From: Salinimicrobium sp963739625
GTDB taxonomy: Bacteria > Bacteroidota > Bacteroidia > Flavobacteriales > Flavobacteriaceae
DNA: 64,000 nt
Assembly (NCBI GenBank): GCA_963739625.1
Contig: CAVUAU010000010.1
Location: forward strand, 62,001 to 126,000
Direction of reading: 5' to 3'
Shown: positions 8,555 to 17,461 of the stretch, one piece after another
Layout of the letters: every line of letters begins with the position of its first letter
Numbering within the stretch: the first letter of the stretch is position 1
The notes under the pieces: model-generated
The model's database searches: none
Seen by the model: the letters and a program-made list of their open reading frames with translations, nothing else
What the model was told of the DNA's origin: nothing
Position numbers and translations under genes: made by a program

Positions 8555-9457
8555 ATGGCACTCGAAAGAAGAAAAGCAAATACGACTCCCAAGATATGGA
8601 CTTCTAAAGAAGAAAAGCTATTGCTTGATTACCTTAAGGAACAATCTTTTGATGCCAAATTATTAAAAAACCTTTTTCCTGATAGAACTTTACCAAGTAT
8701 TAGAAGTAAAGTAAGAAAATTACGAATAAAACATGATTTGTTTGGAGAATCCTATAGACAGCAAAAGGAAGATTTTACATTAAAAATTGCGAAAAGTATC
8801 AAGCCAAAAACAGTTTTTGATGCTTATGCCGGAGCTGGGCATCAAACTTTTAAGTGGATAACAGTTGCAAATACTGTTTACGCTTCTGAGAAAATGAAGT
8901 CTAAGCTAAAACAGTTCGAACAAGCTGCAGAAATAAATGGTTTTGAAAAGGTAAAGACAGGTGATTGTCTTTGGCGATTATATAGAAAAGAAAACAAAGA
9001 AGTTTTCTTTTTTATAGGTGATGCTGTTGATGCAGCGGCAGACCTTAAAGTAAATAAAGTTCGTATTGACTTAATTGACCTGGACACATGTGGGTCAACC
9101 CTGCCGATTTTACCAACATTATTAGTTCTACTAAAGCCAAAGAACCTAGCAATTACCCATGGCGAATTTCATTCAATGCGTTTTAAAAGAGAAGATGTAT
9201 TGAGAAGACTTTTGATGCATAAAGATATTAGCAAAAACCCTTTGCCTTTAGATGTTGATGAAATGAGTAAAGAACTAGACAAAGCAGTTAAGATTGCGGG
9301 ATTGAGAGCTCATAATGAAACAAGTGATTCATTTTGGTTGAACTTAAAAGATGAGACTTGGCTAGGTAGTAGGTTTCATGGAATGCTCAGAAGGCATTAC
9401 AAAATATCCAAACCTTCAGCTACTTCAGATTGCATTAATGAATTATCTAATCCTTAG
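8555..9457 (+). CDS. SANT/Myb-like HTH fused to a diverged class I SAM methyltransferase-like domain
   Basis: Residues about 13-60 (TSKEEKLLLDYLKEQSF..., LPSIRSKVRKLRIK) read as a SANT/Myb-like DNA-binding helix bundle. Residues about 85-230 follow a Rossmann methyltransferase: FDAYAGAG (motif I, about 88-95), YASEK (acidic residue after strand 2), IGDAVDAA, and DLIDLDTCGSTLPIL (about 172-186), which resembles motif IV of Trm1-type tRNA methyltransferases (D-x-D-P-F/Y-G-S). The usual Pro-aromatic after the Asp is Thr-Cys here, so activity is uncertain. It closes the XRE-NurA-HerA operon. It could modify self DNA or RNA, or act as a SAM-dependent sensor; neither is shown. Confidence 0.6.
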   Translation: MALERRKANTTPKIWTSKEEKLLLDYLKEQSFDAKLLKNLFPDRTLPSIRSKVRKLRIKHDLFGESYRQQKEDFTLKIAKSIKPKTVFDAYAGAGHQTFKWITVANTVYASEKMKSKLKQFEQAAEINGFEKVKTGDCLWRLYRKENKEVFFFIGDAVDAAADLKVNKVRIDLIDLDTCGSTLPILPTLLVLLKPKNLAITHGEFHSMRFKREDVLRRLLMHKDISKNPLPLDVDEMSKELDKAVKIAGLRAHNETSDSFWLNLKDETWLGSRFHGMLRRHYKISKPSATSDCINELSNP

Positions 9458-9462
9458 TAATT

Positions 9463-10209
9463 ATGAGGAGATCAAATATAGAATGGACTGAAGTTTACAT
9501 GAAATCCAACAACTGGATCTACAAAAGTGTCCAGTGGATATAAGAATTGTTATGCTAAAAGATGGGCGAAAATGCAACAGAAGCGAGGAATAGATCAATA
9601 TAAAAACGGATTTGATTTAAAACTTTCACCAAGGAGATTAAATGAACCTCATAAATGGAAGGAAAATTAGTAGTTTTTGTTAATTCAATGAGTGATTTAT
9701 TTCATGAGAAAGTTAAGGATGGTTATATAAAACAAGTGTTTAATGTTATGAATTATACTCCACAACACACCTAGCAAATTCTAACTAAACGAGTAGAAAG
9801 AGTCAAGAAATTGTCTTCTTCACTTTATTGGTCTGAAAATATAGGGTTAGGAGTATCCGTAGAATCAAATGATTTTAGTGGGAAAATCGAAGAATTTAAA
9901 ATGACACCGGCTCAAACAAAGTTTATTTTTATTGGGTAATATTGAATATAATAATTATAGAGGGATTGATTGGGTACTTTTAGAGGTGAATCTGGTGGGA
10001 GAGCAAGGAAAATAGATAAAGAATGGGTGGTTTCCATCAGAAGTAATTGTGTTGGGAATAAAGTTCCTTTTTTCTTTAAGCAGTAGGGCAAGCGAATTTT
10101 CAATCCTAATGTCAATGATCCTACATTAAATAAAGAACATCCTTTATTTGCTAAAGGAGGTTGTTTGATCGATAACAAAATTTATAGAGAATATCCAATT
10201 AGGAAGTAA
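9463..10209 (+). pseudogene. Decayed DUF5131 (phage Gp37/Gp68-like, three-Cys-motif) gene
   Basis: Piecing frames together gives an almost full-length DUF5131 protein: SNIEWTE at the start, then KNCYAKRWAKMQQKRG, LVFVNSMSDLFHEKV, YWSENIGLGVSVES, and GESGG-like and PFFFKQWGKRIFNP-like segments at the end. There are at least five lesions: frameshifts near 9500 and 9665, a stop at 9772, a deletion near 9935 that removes the SLEPL segment, and TGG-to-TAG at 10083. Two of the three defining cysteines are also gone (now Ser and Tyr in STKVSSGYKNCYA). The old stop codon overlaps the next gene's ATG (TAATG), so the two were once coupled. Confidence 0.8.
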
Positions 10210-11714
10210 TGGCATTACCAATAAATATTGAAGATCTTGTAAATGCAAGAACGGTGGAATCTGTTAGAATAGAGTTTAAGAGAGGTTGGAATCCCGAGGA
10301 AATACTACATAGTGTTTGTGCTTATGCAAACGATATAAACGAGTACGGAAGTGGTTACCTTATTGTAGGAATTGATGAAGAGGATGGAACTCCTATTTTG
10401 CCTCCTCATGGAGTAAAAACGAATCAAATAGATAAAATACAAAAGGAATTTGTTAGTTTATGCTATAAAATTCAACCGAACATATTTCCTATAATTGAGC
10501 CTGTTGAATATCAAGGACAGAATATAATTGTTATTTGGGTTACTACTGGAGAAGAACGACCATATTCTGTACCAAGTACATTGGGTAAAAAAGCTCAGCG
10601 AAAAATATATGTTAGACCTTCTTCAGTAACTATTCCAGCAGCACCTTTATTAGAAGATCAGCTTAGAGAACTAGCTGCGTATAAACACTTTGATGATCGT
10701 GTGAATACTAAAGCTACTATTGATGATCTAGATTTAGGTTTAATTCAATCTTATTTACAAGAAGTTAAAAGTAACTTGTATGAAGAGACATTTAAATTGC
10801 CTTTACAAGAAATAGCAATTAAAATGCAATTAGCGAGAGGTACTGTTGAAAATTTAAAACCTCTAAATGTGGGGCTACTCATGTTTTGTAAAAATCCAGG
10901 AAGGTTTTTTGAAGGCTGTGCTACTAATATCGTAGAATTCGAGGATGAAGCAGGTACCAAATATTCTGAAAAAAGACTACAAGGTCCTATCCATACACAA
11001 ATTAGACAAGTAATGGAGTATCTTAGCAGTAATGTAATTAAGGAATTTATAAGAAAAGATTCATCAAGAGCAGAATCAATACGTTTTGTAAACTATCCTT
11101 ATCAGGCTTTGGAGGAAGCTGTTGTTAATTCTTTGTATCATAGAAGTTATGGAAACCCAACTCCTAATGAAATAAGAATATATAAATCGGGAAACGATCG
11201 AAAAATTGAGATATTAAGTTATCCAGGACCTTTACCTCCAATAGATGAGAATTCATTAGTACAATTAAAAATAACTGCAAGAAATTATAGAAATTTAAAA
11301 CTGGGGGATTGGCTGAAAAATTTACACCTTGCTGAAAAATATGCTACAGGCATACCAACAATATTAAATGCATTAGAAACAAATGGATCCCCAAAACCAA
11401 TTTTGTCTACTGATGTTGAACGATCACATTTTTTAGTTGTCTTTCGTATTCATCCAGACACTCCTTTAGACAATACCATCAATAATGAAGATGTTGAGTT
11501 GTTTTCATTATCTAATTTTCAACAACAAATTTTAGAAAAAATAATTAACGAGCCCATTGTTGAGGCTGAGGTAGAAGAAATGTTTCAAAAGGATGTTTCC
11601 GTTGAAATTGAATATTTGAAAGAAAACGCCTTTATAGGAATGAAAGAATTAGGGGAAAATAACATTTTATATATAACTGCAAAGGGAAGAAATGCCTTAA
11701 AGAGTTCTTTTTAA
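10209..11714 (+). CDS. Schlafen AlbA_2 domain protein with RecG-like ATP-binding C-terminal domain
   Basis: In this 501-residue protein, residues about 10-125 carry the AlbA_2 pattern (TVESVRIEFKRGW...ICAYAND-like...GYLIVGIDEEDG), a nucleic-acid-binding fold related to Schlafen. Residues about 295-400 match the HATPase_c_4 type (YQALEEAVVNSLYHRSYG...IEILSYPGPLPPI), and a winged-helix-like tail follows. Such proteins are often labelled transcriptional regulators or RecG-like, and many lie in defence islands. It follows the DUF5131 pseudogene with overlapping stop and start codons and precedes a second AlbA_2 gene by 27 bp, so the three genes probably formed one unit. Confidence 0.8.
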   Translation: MALPINIEDLVNARTVESVRIEFKRGWNPEEILHSVCAYANDINEYGSGYLIVGIDEEDGTPILPPHGVKTNQIDKIQKEFVSLCYKIQPNIFPIIEPVEYQGQNIIVIWVTTGEERPYSVPSTLGKKAQRKIYVRPSSVTIPAAPLLEDQLRELAAYKHFDDRVNTKATIDDLDLGLIQSYLQEVKSNLYEETFKLPLQEIAIKMQLARGTVENLKPLNVGLLMFCKNPGRFFEGCATNIVEFEDEAGTKYSEKRLQGPIHTQIRQVMEYLSSNVIKEFIRKDSSRAESIRFVNYPYQALEEAVVNSLYHRSYGNPTPNEIRIYKSGNDRKIEILSYPGPLPPIDENSLVQLKITARNYRNLKLGDWLKNLHLAEKYATGIPTILNALETNGSPKPILSTDVERSHFLVVFRIHPDTPLDNTINNEDVELFSLSNFQQQILEKIINEPIVEAEVEEMFQKDVSVEIEYLKENAFIGMKELGENNILYITAKGRNALKSSF

Positions 11715-11741
11715 TAACCTCAATTAATCCATTCTGTGTAT

Positions 11742-12854
11742 ATGGCCAATCATACAACAGTTAATAATCTCATATCAATTGATTTAAGTGCTCTATCTTA
11801 TAAAGATATTAATGAACTTTTTTATAGTGGAAAACTTGTAGAAACTCAAACTATTGAATTAAAGAAAGACCTCTCTTACGATAAAAAAGGTAAATTAGAG
11901 AATAGAGAATTTGCTAAAGATATTACTGCTATGGCCAATGCCGAAGGAGGTTTTATTTTTTTAGGGATAGACGAAAAAGCATTTGAAATTTGTGGAATTC
12001 AAACAATCGTAGGAAATCAAAAAATTGAGGACTGGATATGTAATGTGTTAAATGATTTAGTAGATAAAACTTTAAACTATGAATTGCATAAAATAGATAT
12101 TAATGATGATGATACTCAGAGCGTTATAATTTTAAGGATTGCTAAGGGTATAGATAAACCATATTATGTGATTTTTGATAAAAAAAGTATAGTTTATATA
12201 CGAAAAGGAACATCAGTTTTTTCTGCAAAACCCTCTGATATTGCTAAAATGTACCAGACTGTTCATAAAAAATCAACACTAACTTCAAGCCCCGTAGAAA
12301 TTAAACTACAAGCTAAAGGAAAACGAGTTCAACAAATCGGACAGAATTTTGGAAGAATAATTAATACAGAGAAAATTCAAAATATAACTGAGGTTTTGTA
12401 TGATAAAGATACTCATATTACAGATGAACAAGCCAAATCTATAAAAGATAAAGTTGATGAAATTGTCAATATTAATGATCAAGCACGTAAATTCGAGAAT
12501 AGTAGTAGTAAAGGAAAGTTTTATGCCCTAACATGGGGTAGAATTAAGAATAGGTATGGCATCACAAAATATACTCTTCTTAAAAAAGATGACTTTAATG
12601 ATTGTATGAAATGGCTACAGTCGCAAATAGCGTCTAAACATAGACCCATCCTACGAAGACATAAAAATTCTGCCTGGAAAACATCTATGTATTCCAGTAT
12701 ATATGCCAAATCAAGAAGTGATTGGAATATGGATAAAGAAGCTCTTTATGATTTTGCTTATCAGAAACTTGTTTTAAAAAAACCCATAAGTTCTCTAAAG
12801 GATTTAAGTGATGTTAATCTAAAGAAATTATATCATTTTTTATTTAGTAAGTAA
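11742..12854 (+). CDS. Second Schlafen AlbA_2 domain protein
   Basis: The ATG at 11742 is preferred over an upstream in-frame GTG. The 370-residue product has an AlbA_2 domain at about 30-150 (ETQTIELKKDLSY...REFAKDITAMANAEGGFIFLGIDE), followed by a basic, lysine-rich C-terminal half with no domain that I recognise. AlbA_2 in Schlafens binds or cuts tRNA and rRNA; in bacteria the role is mostly unknown. It sits close behind another AlbA_2 protein and is the last gene before an IS256 insertion. Confidence 0.7.
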   Translation: MANHTTVNNLISIDLSALSYKDINELFYSGKLVETQTIELKKDLSYDKKGKLENREFAKDITAMANAEGGFIFLGIDEKAFEICGIQTIVGNQKIEDWICNVLNDLVDKTLNYELHKIDINDDDTQSVIILRIAKGIDKPYYVIFDKKSIVYIRKGTSVFSAKPSDIAKMYQTVHKKSTLTSSPVEIKLQAKGKRVQQIGQNFGRIINTEKIQNITEVLYDKDTHITDEQAKSIKDKVDEIVNINDQARKFENSSSKGKFYALTWGRIKNRYGITKYTLLKKDDFNDCMKWLQSQIASKHRPILRRHKNSAWKTSMYSSIYAKSRSDWNMDKEALYDFAYQKLVLKKPISSLKDLSDVNLKKLYHFLFSK

Positions 12855-13056
12855 TTCTTTATAAATATAACGTATAGAAGAAGAGCTTAGAAAAGTTGCA
12901 TTACATATTGACAGCTAGACAATACAGGAAAGGTTTTAATTATCATCTGAAAAGATCAAAAATTGAATTTGAATCAAAATAATTGAGGAAAGGAATACCA
13001 GGATCATTTGTTTTGGCAAAAATTGGCACTATATTAAAAACTGTGTAAGTATTGAA

Positions 13057-13087
13057 TAACGGGGTTTGTTAGCCCCGTTATTTTTTT
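13057..13087 (+). terminator. Terminator just inside the left end of the IS
   Basis: The perfect stem TAACGGGG/CCCCGTTA with an 8-nt loop is followed by seven T residues, between the left inverted repeat and the transposase start. It would stop transcripts entering from the upstream AlbA genes and so limit transposase expression from outside promoters. Confidence 0.8.
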
Positions 13088-13127
13088 AACCTTGCCTGCT
13101 AATCCAGGCACTAATATTTACACATAG

Positions 13128-14324
13128 ATGAAAAAAGAAGATCTATTTGATGATGAGTTTTTAAAAAAGTTTAAATCAGGAGAAGAACTCAGCAGTTTTC
13201 TCAAACAACTTCAAAAACGAGGATTGGAGAAAATGCTTGAAGGTGAGCTGGATGGCCACCTAGACTACGATAAGAATCAGAAGTCTGGATCTGGAAATAC
13301 CAGGAATGGCTATACTCAAAAGAAGGTTCGTAGTTCCTATGGCGAAGATACCATAAAGGTTCCCCGGGACCGGGATGGATCCTTTAACCCGATGATTGTT
13401 CCCAAACGTCAGAACATGATTGATGGCATTGAGAATGTCATTGTATCGCTCTATGCCAAGGGAATGAGCAACAGCGATATCGAGGAACAAATCTCTGAGG
13501 TTTACGGCTTTGATGTCTCTACTTCTACTATATCCCGAATTACAGACCGGATCAGCAATGATATTGTAGCCTGGCAAAACCGACCTTTAGAGCCTGTTTA
13601 TTTAATTGTTTGGATGGACGGAATAGTATTTAAGGTACGGGAGAACTCCAAAGTGGTCAACAAGACAGTTTACATAGCTGTAGGCCTTAGAAGAGATGGT
13701 AAAAAGGAAGTGCTAGGTCTTTGGCTGGGAAAGAATGAATCAGCAGCCTTCTGGATGAGCGTATTGACCGATATGAAAGCTCGGGGAGTCGAGGACATTT
13801 TAATCACTGCTACCGATAACCTTAATGGATTTACCGCTACTATCAAGAATGTTTTTCCTGAGTCAAAAACCCAGATCTGTGTGGTCCACCAAATCAGAAA
13901 CGCCTGTAGATATGTAGTTTGGAAGGATAAAAAAGCCTTTACCAAAGATATGAAGCTGATCTACGATGCACCTACCAAACAAGCCGCAGAAGCTGCCCTG
14001 GAGGATTTTTCAACCAAGTGGAACTCTAAATACTCTTACGCAATAAAAAGCTGGAGAGACAACTGGGAAGACCTTACCGTCTTCTATGAGTTCCCACTGG
14101 AGATCAGACGAATCATTTATACCACCAATCTTATTGAAAATCTGAACGGTAAGATCAGAAAGTATACCAAGAACAAATTATCCTTCCCAACGGACGATGC
14201 TGTTATGAAATCTGTATATTTGACTCTACGGGAAGCCACCAAAAAATGGTCTATGCCCATAAGAAACTGTGGAATCGTCCTCAATCAGTTCTTGACCATA
14301 TACGAAGAAAGGGTTCAACTTTAG
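13128..14324 (+). CDS. IS256-family (mutator-like) transposase
   Basis: The 398-residue protein has the IS256/MULE DDE architecture: a basic N-terminal DNA-binding region (LEKMLEGELDGHLDYDK), the first catalytic Asp in VWMDGIVFKV (about residue 163), the second in ITATDNLNGF (about 228), the third catalytic acid in TTNLIENLNGKIRKYT, and a usual family length. It starts 103 bp inside the left inverted repeat. No lesion is visible. Confidence 0.95.
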   Translation: MKKEDLFDDEFLKKFKSGEELSSFLKQLQKRGLEKMLEGELDGHLDYDKNQKSGSGNTRNGYTQKKVRSSYGEDTIKVPRDRDGSFNPMIVPKRQNMIDGIENVIVSLYAKGMSNSDIEEQISEVYGFDVSTSTISRITDRISNDIVAWQNRPLEPVYLIVWMDGIVFKVRENSKVVNKTVYIAVGLRRDGKKEVLGLWLGKNESAAFWMSVLTDMKARGVEDILITATDNLNGFTATIKNVFPESKTQICVVHQIRNACRYVVWKDKKAFTKDMKLIYDAPTKQAAEAALEDFSTKWNSKYSYAIKSWRDNWEDLTVFYEFPLEIRRIIYTTNLIENLNGKIRKYTKNKLSFPTDDAVMKSVYLTLREATKKWSMPIRNCGIVLNQFLTIYEERVQL

Positions 14325-14577
14325 ATAAAAGTCAAACCCCTTTATTTAGAACTTACACACTTTACGGGATAGTGTCAAAAAATTCTTCTAGGATGAACCT
14401 AACAACTGCCAAAATTCAATGCGGATCACCTTTGAGAAAAATCTTTAACAATAAGAATGGGAAGCCCCTCTTCTTTCTTAACATTCTGTAAGATTTTTCT
14501 ATATTTACAGCACACCTTCTTCTTCTATAGACGCATGTTCTATCTCGAGACAATTTTACAAATCTACATAATTATTA

Positions 14578-14714
14578 ATAGCTAAAACTAAAAACCCCTT
14601 TGAACAAGACCTTTTCAAGGCGGCAGCCAAACTACGTAAAAATATTGATGCTGCAGAATTTAAGCACATTGTCTTGGGTCTTGTCTTCCTAAAATATATA
14701 TCTGAACCTTTTGG
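14578..14714 (+). pseudogene. Type I restriction HsdM N-terminal stump
   Basis: About 45 codons read NPFEQDLFKAAAKLRKN, then DAAEFKHIVLGLVFLKYIS, the conserved N-terminal helical domain of HsdM methyltransferases. The codon where the start belongs is ATA (14578-14580) rather than ATG, and homology stops abruptly at 14714, where the repeats of an apparent insertion-sequence end begin. It is a dead fragment of a former type I system. Confidence 0.8.
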
Positions 14715-14730
14715 GTACACTGGATTGAGC

Positions 14731-14850
14731 TGACCCCTCTACGGGAGTAGATTTGCATTATGCCGTTCTGGCGGATGCTGACCCCTCTTCAGTTAAAAAA
14801 GATAGCCCATCCGGATATAATTCTGAAGCATGTTGACCCCTCTTCGGTTT
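14731..14850. mobile_element. Probable IS21-like terminus remnant
   Basis: Three copies of TGACCCCTCT(T/A)C begin at 14731, 14779 and 14834, spaced 48 and 55 bp apart. Multiple short repeats starting with a TG(A)CCCC core are typical of IS21-family ends. No istA/istB reading frame follows, so only one end remains. The family call is tentative; the repeats themselves are clear. Confidence 0.45.
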
Positions 14851-15069
14851 TCGAATTGTGCCACTGATTTTATTTGAATGTATTTCTGCTTAAAAACAAT
14901 AAAGACCTTGACGCGGTCGCAAGGAAGTCTCACTCTTAGGTCTATCAAAGATCAGTACTAAATTTTTAAGATTCCTTGTAAGTTTCGTGTTTATTATCCA
15001 CTTCACAATTCTTTAACTCCTTCAAACTTTTTCCTACATTGTCGTTCTCTAAAAAAATACAAGAATTCT
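14851..15069. other. Leader region of the type III restriction operon
   Basis: Non-coding AT-rich DNA between the insertion-sequence remnant and the mod gene, presumably holding the operon promoter. No clear TTTG/TAnnTTTG pair was identified. Confidence 0.3.
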
Positions 15070-16968
15070 ATGAACGGTACCAGCTTAGCCCCTCAAATTG
15101 AAAAACTTGATCAATTAAAAAAGATCCTGCCAGAGACTTTTACAGAAGGTAAAATAGACTGGGAGAAATTAAAAGCTGCTCTGGGGGAAGATATCAACTT
15201 CAGCAATGAGCGCTATGTTCTTAACTGGGCCGGGAAAAGTGAGGCTTTTAAAGCTATTAAGACTCCAACAACAAAGACTTTGAATCCTGCCCGGGAAGAG
15301 TCTGTGAATTTTGAAGACACAGAGAACGTTTTCATTGAGGGAGAAAACCTGGAAGTGCTTAAGATCCTTCAGAAGAGCTACTTCGGCAAAGTTAAGATGA
15401 TCTATATAGATCCTCCTTATAATACCGGCAATGATTCTTTTATATACCCTGATAAATTTTCTGAAACCAAGGAGGAATACCAAAAAAGAGTGGGTGATAA
15501 AGATGAAGAAGGCTACGCCACCAAAGAAGGAAACTTTTCTAGAAACAGCAAAGAAAACGGCCAATACCACAGCAACTGGCTTAATATGATGTACCCCCGC
15601 CTCTTCCTGGCAAAAAACCTTTTGAGAGAAGACGGGGTGATTTTTGTATCCATTGATGATAATGAGGTTCACAACCTTCGACTTGTGATGAATGAAATTT
15701 TTGGGGAGGAGAATTTTGTAGCTTCGATTATTTGGCAAAAAAAATATTCTGTGTCCAATGACGATCCGGGTATTGCTGCAATGCATGATTATATAATTTG
15801 CTTTCAAAAATCTAACAAGTTTAATCGCAGACTACTTCCCAGAACAGAGAAACAGAAATCTCGATATAAAAATTTAGACAATGACCCTAGAGGAAGCTGG
15901 GCTTCAGCTGAATATGTTAGTAGTAAGTCTAGAACAGAGAGACCAACACTTTGGTATCCAATAAAACATCCAGGCACCGGACAAGAAGTCTGGCCAGATG
16001 AACGAGCGGTATGGCGGTACTCAAGGGAAAAGCATTTAAAAATGGAAGCTGAAAATCGCTTGTACTGGGGGCCTTCAGGAGAATATGAGAAACCTCGGTT
16101 AAAAAGATTTCTATCAGAGGTTCAGGGCGGAGTAGTTCCAAACACCTGGTGGGAATTTAAAGAAGTAGGACATAATGATGAAGGTCAAAAAGAGACCGGC
16201 CGAATTTTAGGAAAAAAAGTTTTTAGTACTCCAAAGCCTGTGCGGCTTCTAAAAAGAATTCTTCAAATTAGCACCTCAAAGTCTGACTTGGTACTAGATT
16301 TCTTTTCAGGATCTGGCGCCTTTGCTCAAGCTGTTTTAGAATTAAACCAGGAGGAGGAGGAAAATAAGAGAAAATTTATTTGTGTTCAACTTCCCGAAAA
16401 AACAGAAGAAAATAGCGAAGCCTTTAAAGCCGGTTACAAGACAATAGCTGATATAGCCAAAGAACGAATCCGCAGGGCAGCAAAAAAGATCGAGGAAGAA
16501 TTAAACGCTGAAAAACAAAAGAAAAAAGGAGAATTAGAATTTGAAGAAGAAAGTTCTTCTCCTCTACCCGATCTGGGCTTTAAGGTATTTAAGCTGGCAG
16601 ACAGCAACTTCAAACAATGGAGGCAAATTAAAAAGCATGATACTACTGCCCTGGAAGAACAAATGGAACTTTTCATAGATCCTGTTGGGGAATACGCCAG
16701 TATAAAAAACATGGTGCACGAACTCCTACTCAAAAGCGGGAAAGATCTCAATAGCAACATAACTGAGAAAGAAGGATTCATTTCTATAGATAATGGGGAA
16801 CTTGTATTGGTTTTAGAGAAAGCAAACCAGGATATTTTTACTTGGGTCTTAAAAGAAGCTCCTCAAAAAGTAATTGCTTTAGACAGGCTGTTTGAAGGTA
16901 ACGACCAGTTAAAAACCAATACTGCCCTGCAAATGAAAGATGCAGGTGTTGAATTTAAAACGATTTAA
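15070..16968 (+). CDS. Type III restriction-modification DNA methyltransferase (Mod)
   Basis: In this 632-residue protein the catalytic motif IV is IYIDPPYNTGND (about 112-123) and the SAM-binding motif I is LDFFSGSGAFAQAV (about 407-420). This IV-then-I order with a target-recognition region between them is the beta-class arrangement of type III and related N6-adenine methyltransferases. The acidic, lysine-rich tail from about 470 on is of the type III kind. It methylates one strand of a short asymmetric site and supplies specificity to Res, encoded three genes downstream. One base separates its stop from the next ATG. Confidence 0.93.
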   Translation: MNGTSLAPQIEKLDQLKKILPETFTEGKIDWEKLKAALGEDINFSNERYVLNWAGKSEAFKAIKTPTTKTLNPAREESVNFEDTENVFIEGENLEVLKILQKSYFGKVKMIYIDPPYNTGNDSFIYPDKFSETKEEYQKRVGDKDEEGYATKEGNFSRNSKENGQYHSNWLNMMYPRLFLAKNLLREDGVIFVSIDDNEVHNLRLVMNEIFGEENFVASIIWQKKYSVSNDDPGIAAMHDYIICFQKSNKFNRRLLPRTEKQKSRYKNLDNDPRGSWASAEYVSSKSRTERPTLWYPIKHPGTGQEVWPDERAVWRYSREKHLKMEAENRLYWGPSGEYEKPRLKRFLSEVQGGVVPNTWWEFKEVGHNDEGQKETGRILGKKVFSTPKPVRLLKRILQISTSKSDLVLDFFSGSGAFAQAVLELNQEEEENKRKFICVQLPEKTEENSEAFKAGYKTIADIAKERIRRAAKKIEEELNAEKQKKKGELEFEEESSSPLPDLGFKVFKLADSNFKQWRQIKKHDTTALEEQMELFIDPVGEYASIKNMVHELLLKSGKDLNSNITEKEGFISIDNGELVLVLEKANQDIFTWVLKEAPQKVIALDRLFEGNDQLKTNTALQMKDAGVEFKTI

Positions 16969-16969
16969 T

Positions 16970-17461
16970 ATGGAGCAGGTAAGGTGGAAACAGCGGTTTG
17001 ACAACCTCGAAAAAGCATTTCTTAAATTAGAGCGGGGCCTTGACCTTTTTGACTACCGCAGCTATCAGGAAAAAAGGGATGATTTGAAGTACAACCTGGA
17101 CCTTGAAAATAAACACTCCCTAGTGATCCAACTGGAGCAGCTGGACTTGGAAAGAGAAGGAATTATACAGCGCTTTGAATATACCTATGAACTTTTTTTA
17201 AACACCATAAAAGATTACCTGGCTTATCACGGGGAACCCAAAGAAAGCTTTAAAGGCAGCAGGACGATCTTGAGCCTTGCTTTAGAAAAAGGGATCATTG
17301 AGGACCATGATAACTGGAGGAAAATGGTGCAGTCCAGGAACGATACCTCCCATACCTATAATGAAGCAGTAGCCGACGAGGTAACGGAAAACATTATTTC
17401 CCTCTATTTCCCCTTAATGAAAAAATTATATACCTACCTTAAAGAAGAATATGACCGGTAA
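16970..17461 (+). CDS. HEPN-type nucleotidyltransferase substrate-binding protein (HI0074 family)
   Basis: The ATG at 16970 is chosen because it follows the mod stop by one base. The 163-residue protein is helical with the family opening RWKQRFDNLEKAF and IIQRFEYTYELF, and near the C-terminus the HEPN signature R-NDTS-H (SRNDTSHTYNEA). HI0074-type proteins pair with MNT nucleotidyltransferases as a toxin-antitoxin, where the MNT partner AMPylates the HEPN RNase next to the R-x4-H motif. The gene overlaps the MNT gene by 11 bp inside the restriction operon. Confidence 0.9.
   Translation: MEQVRWKQRFDNLEKAFLKLERGLDLFDYRSYQEKRDDLKYNLDLENKHSLVIQLEQLDLEREGIIQRFEYTYELFLNTIKDYLAYHGEPKESFKGSRTILSLALEKGIIEDHDNWRKMVQSRNDTSHTYNEAVADEVTENIISLYFPLMKKLYTYLKEEYDR

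Larger units (their letters stand above)
13025..14376 (+). mobile_element. IS256-family insertion sequence, complete
   Basis: The ends are inverted repeats of about 26-28 bp. The left end reads GGCACTAT...TGTGTAAGT, and the right end read backwards gives GACACTAT...TGTGTAAGT. The flanking octamers are CAAAAATT (13017-13024) and AAAAAATT (14377-14384), an 8-bp target duplication with one mismatch, as expected for IS256. The element is 1352 bp with a single transposase and looks intact. Confidence 0.85.

Noticed and set aside
15169..15807. A 212-codon minus-strand frame inside mod
   Set aside because: It is the antisense shadow of the well-supported methyltransferase gene and has no domain of its own.
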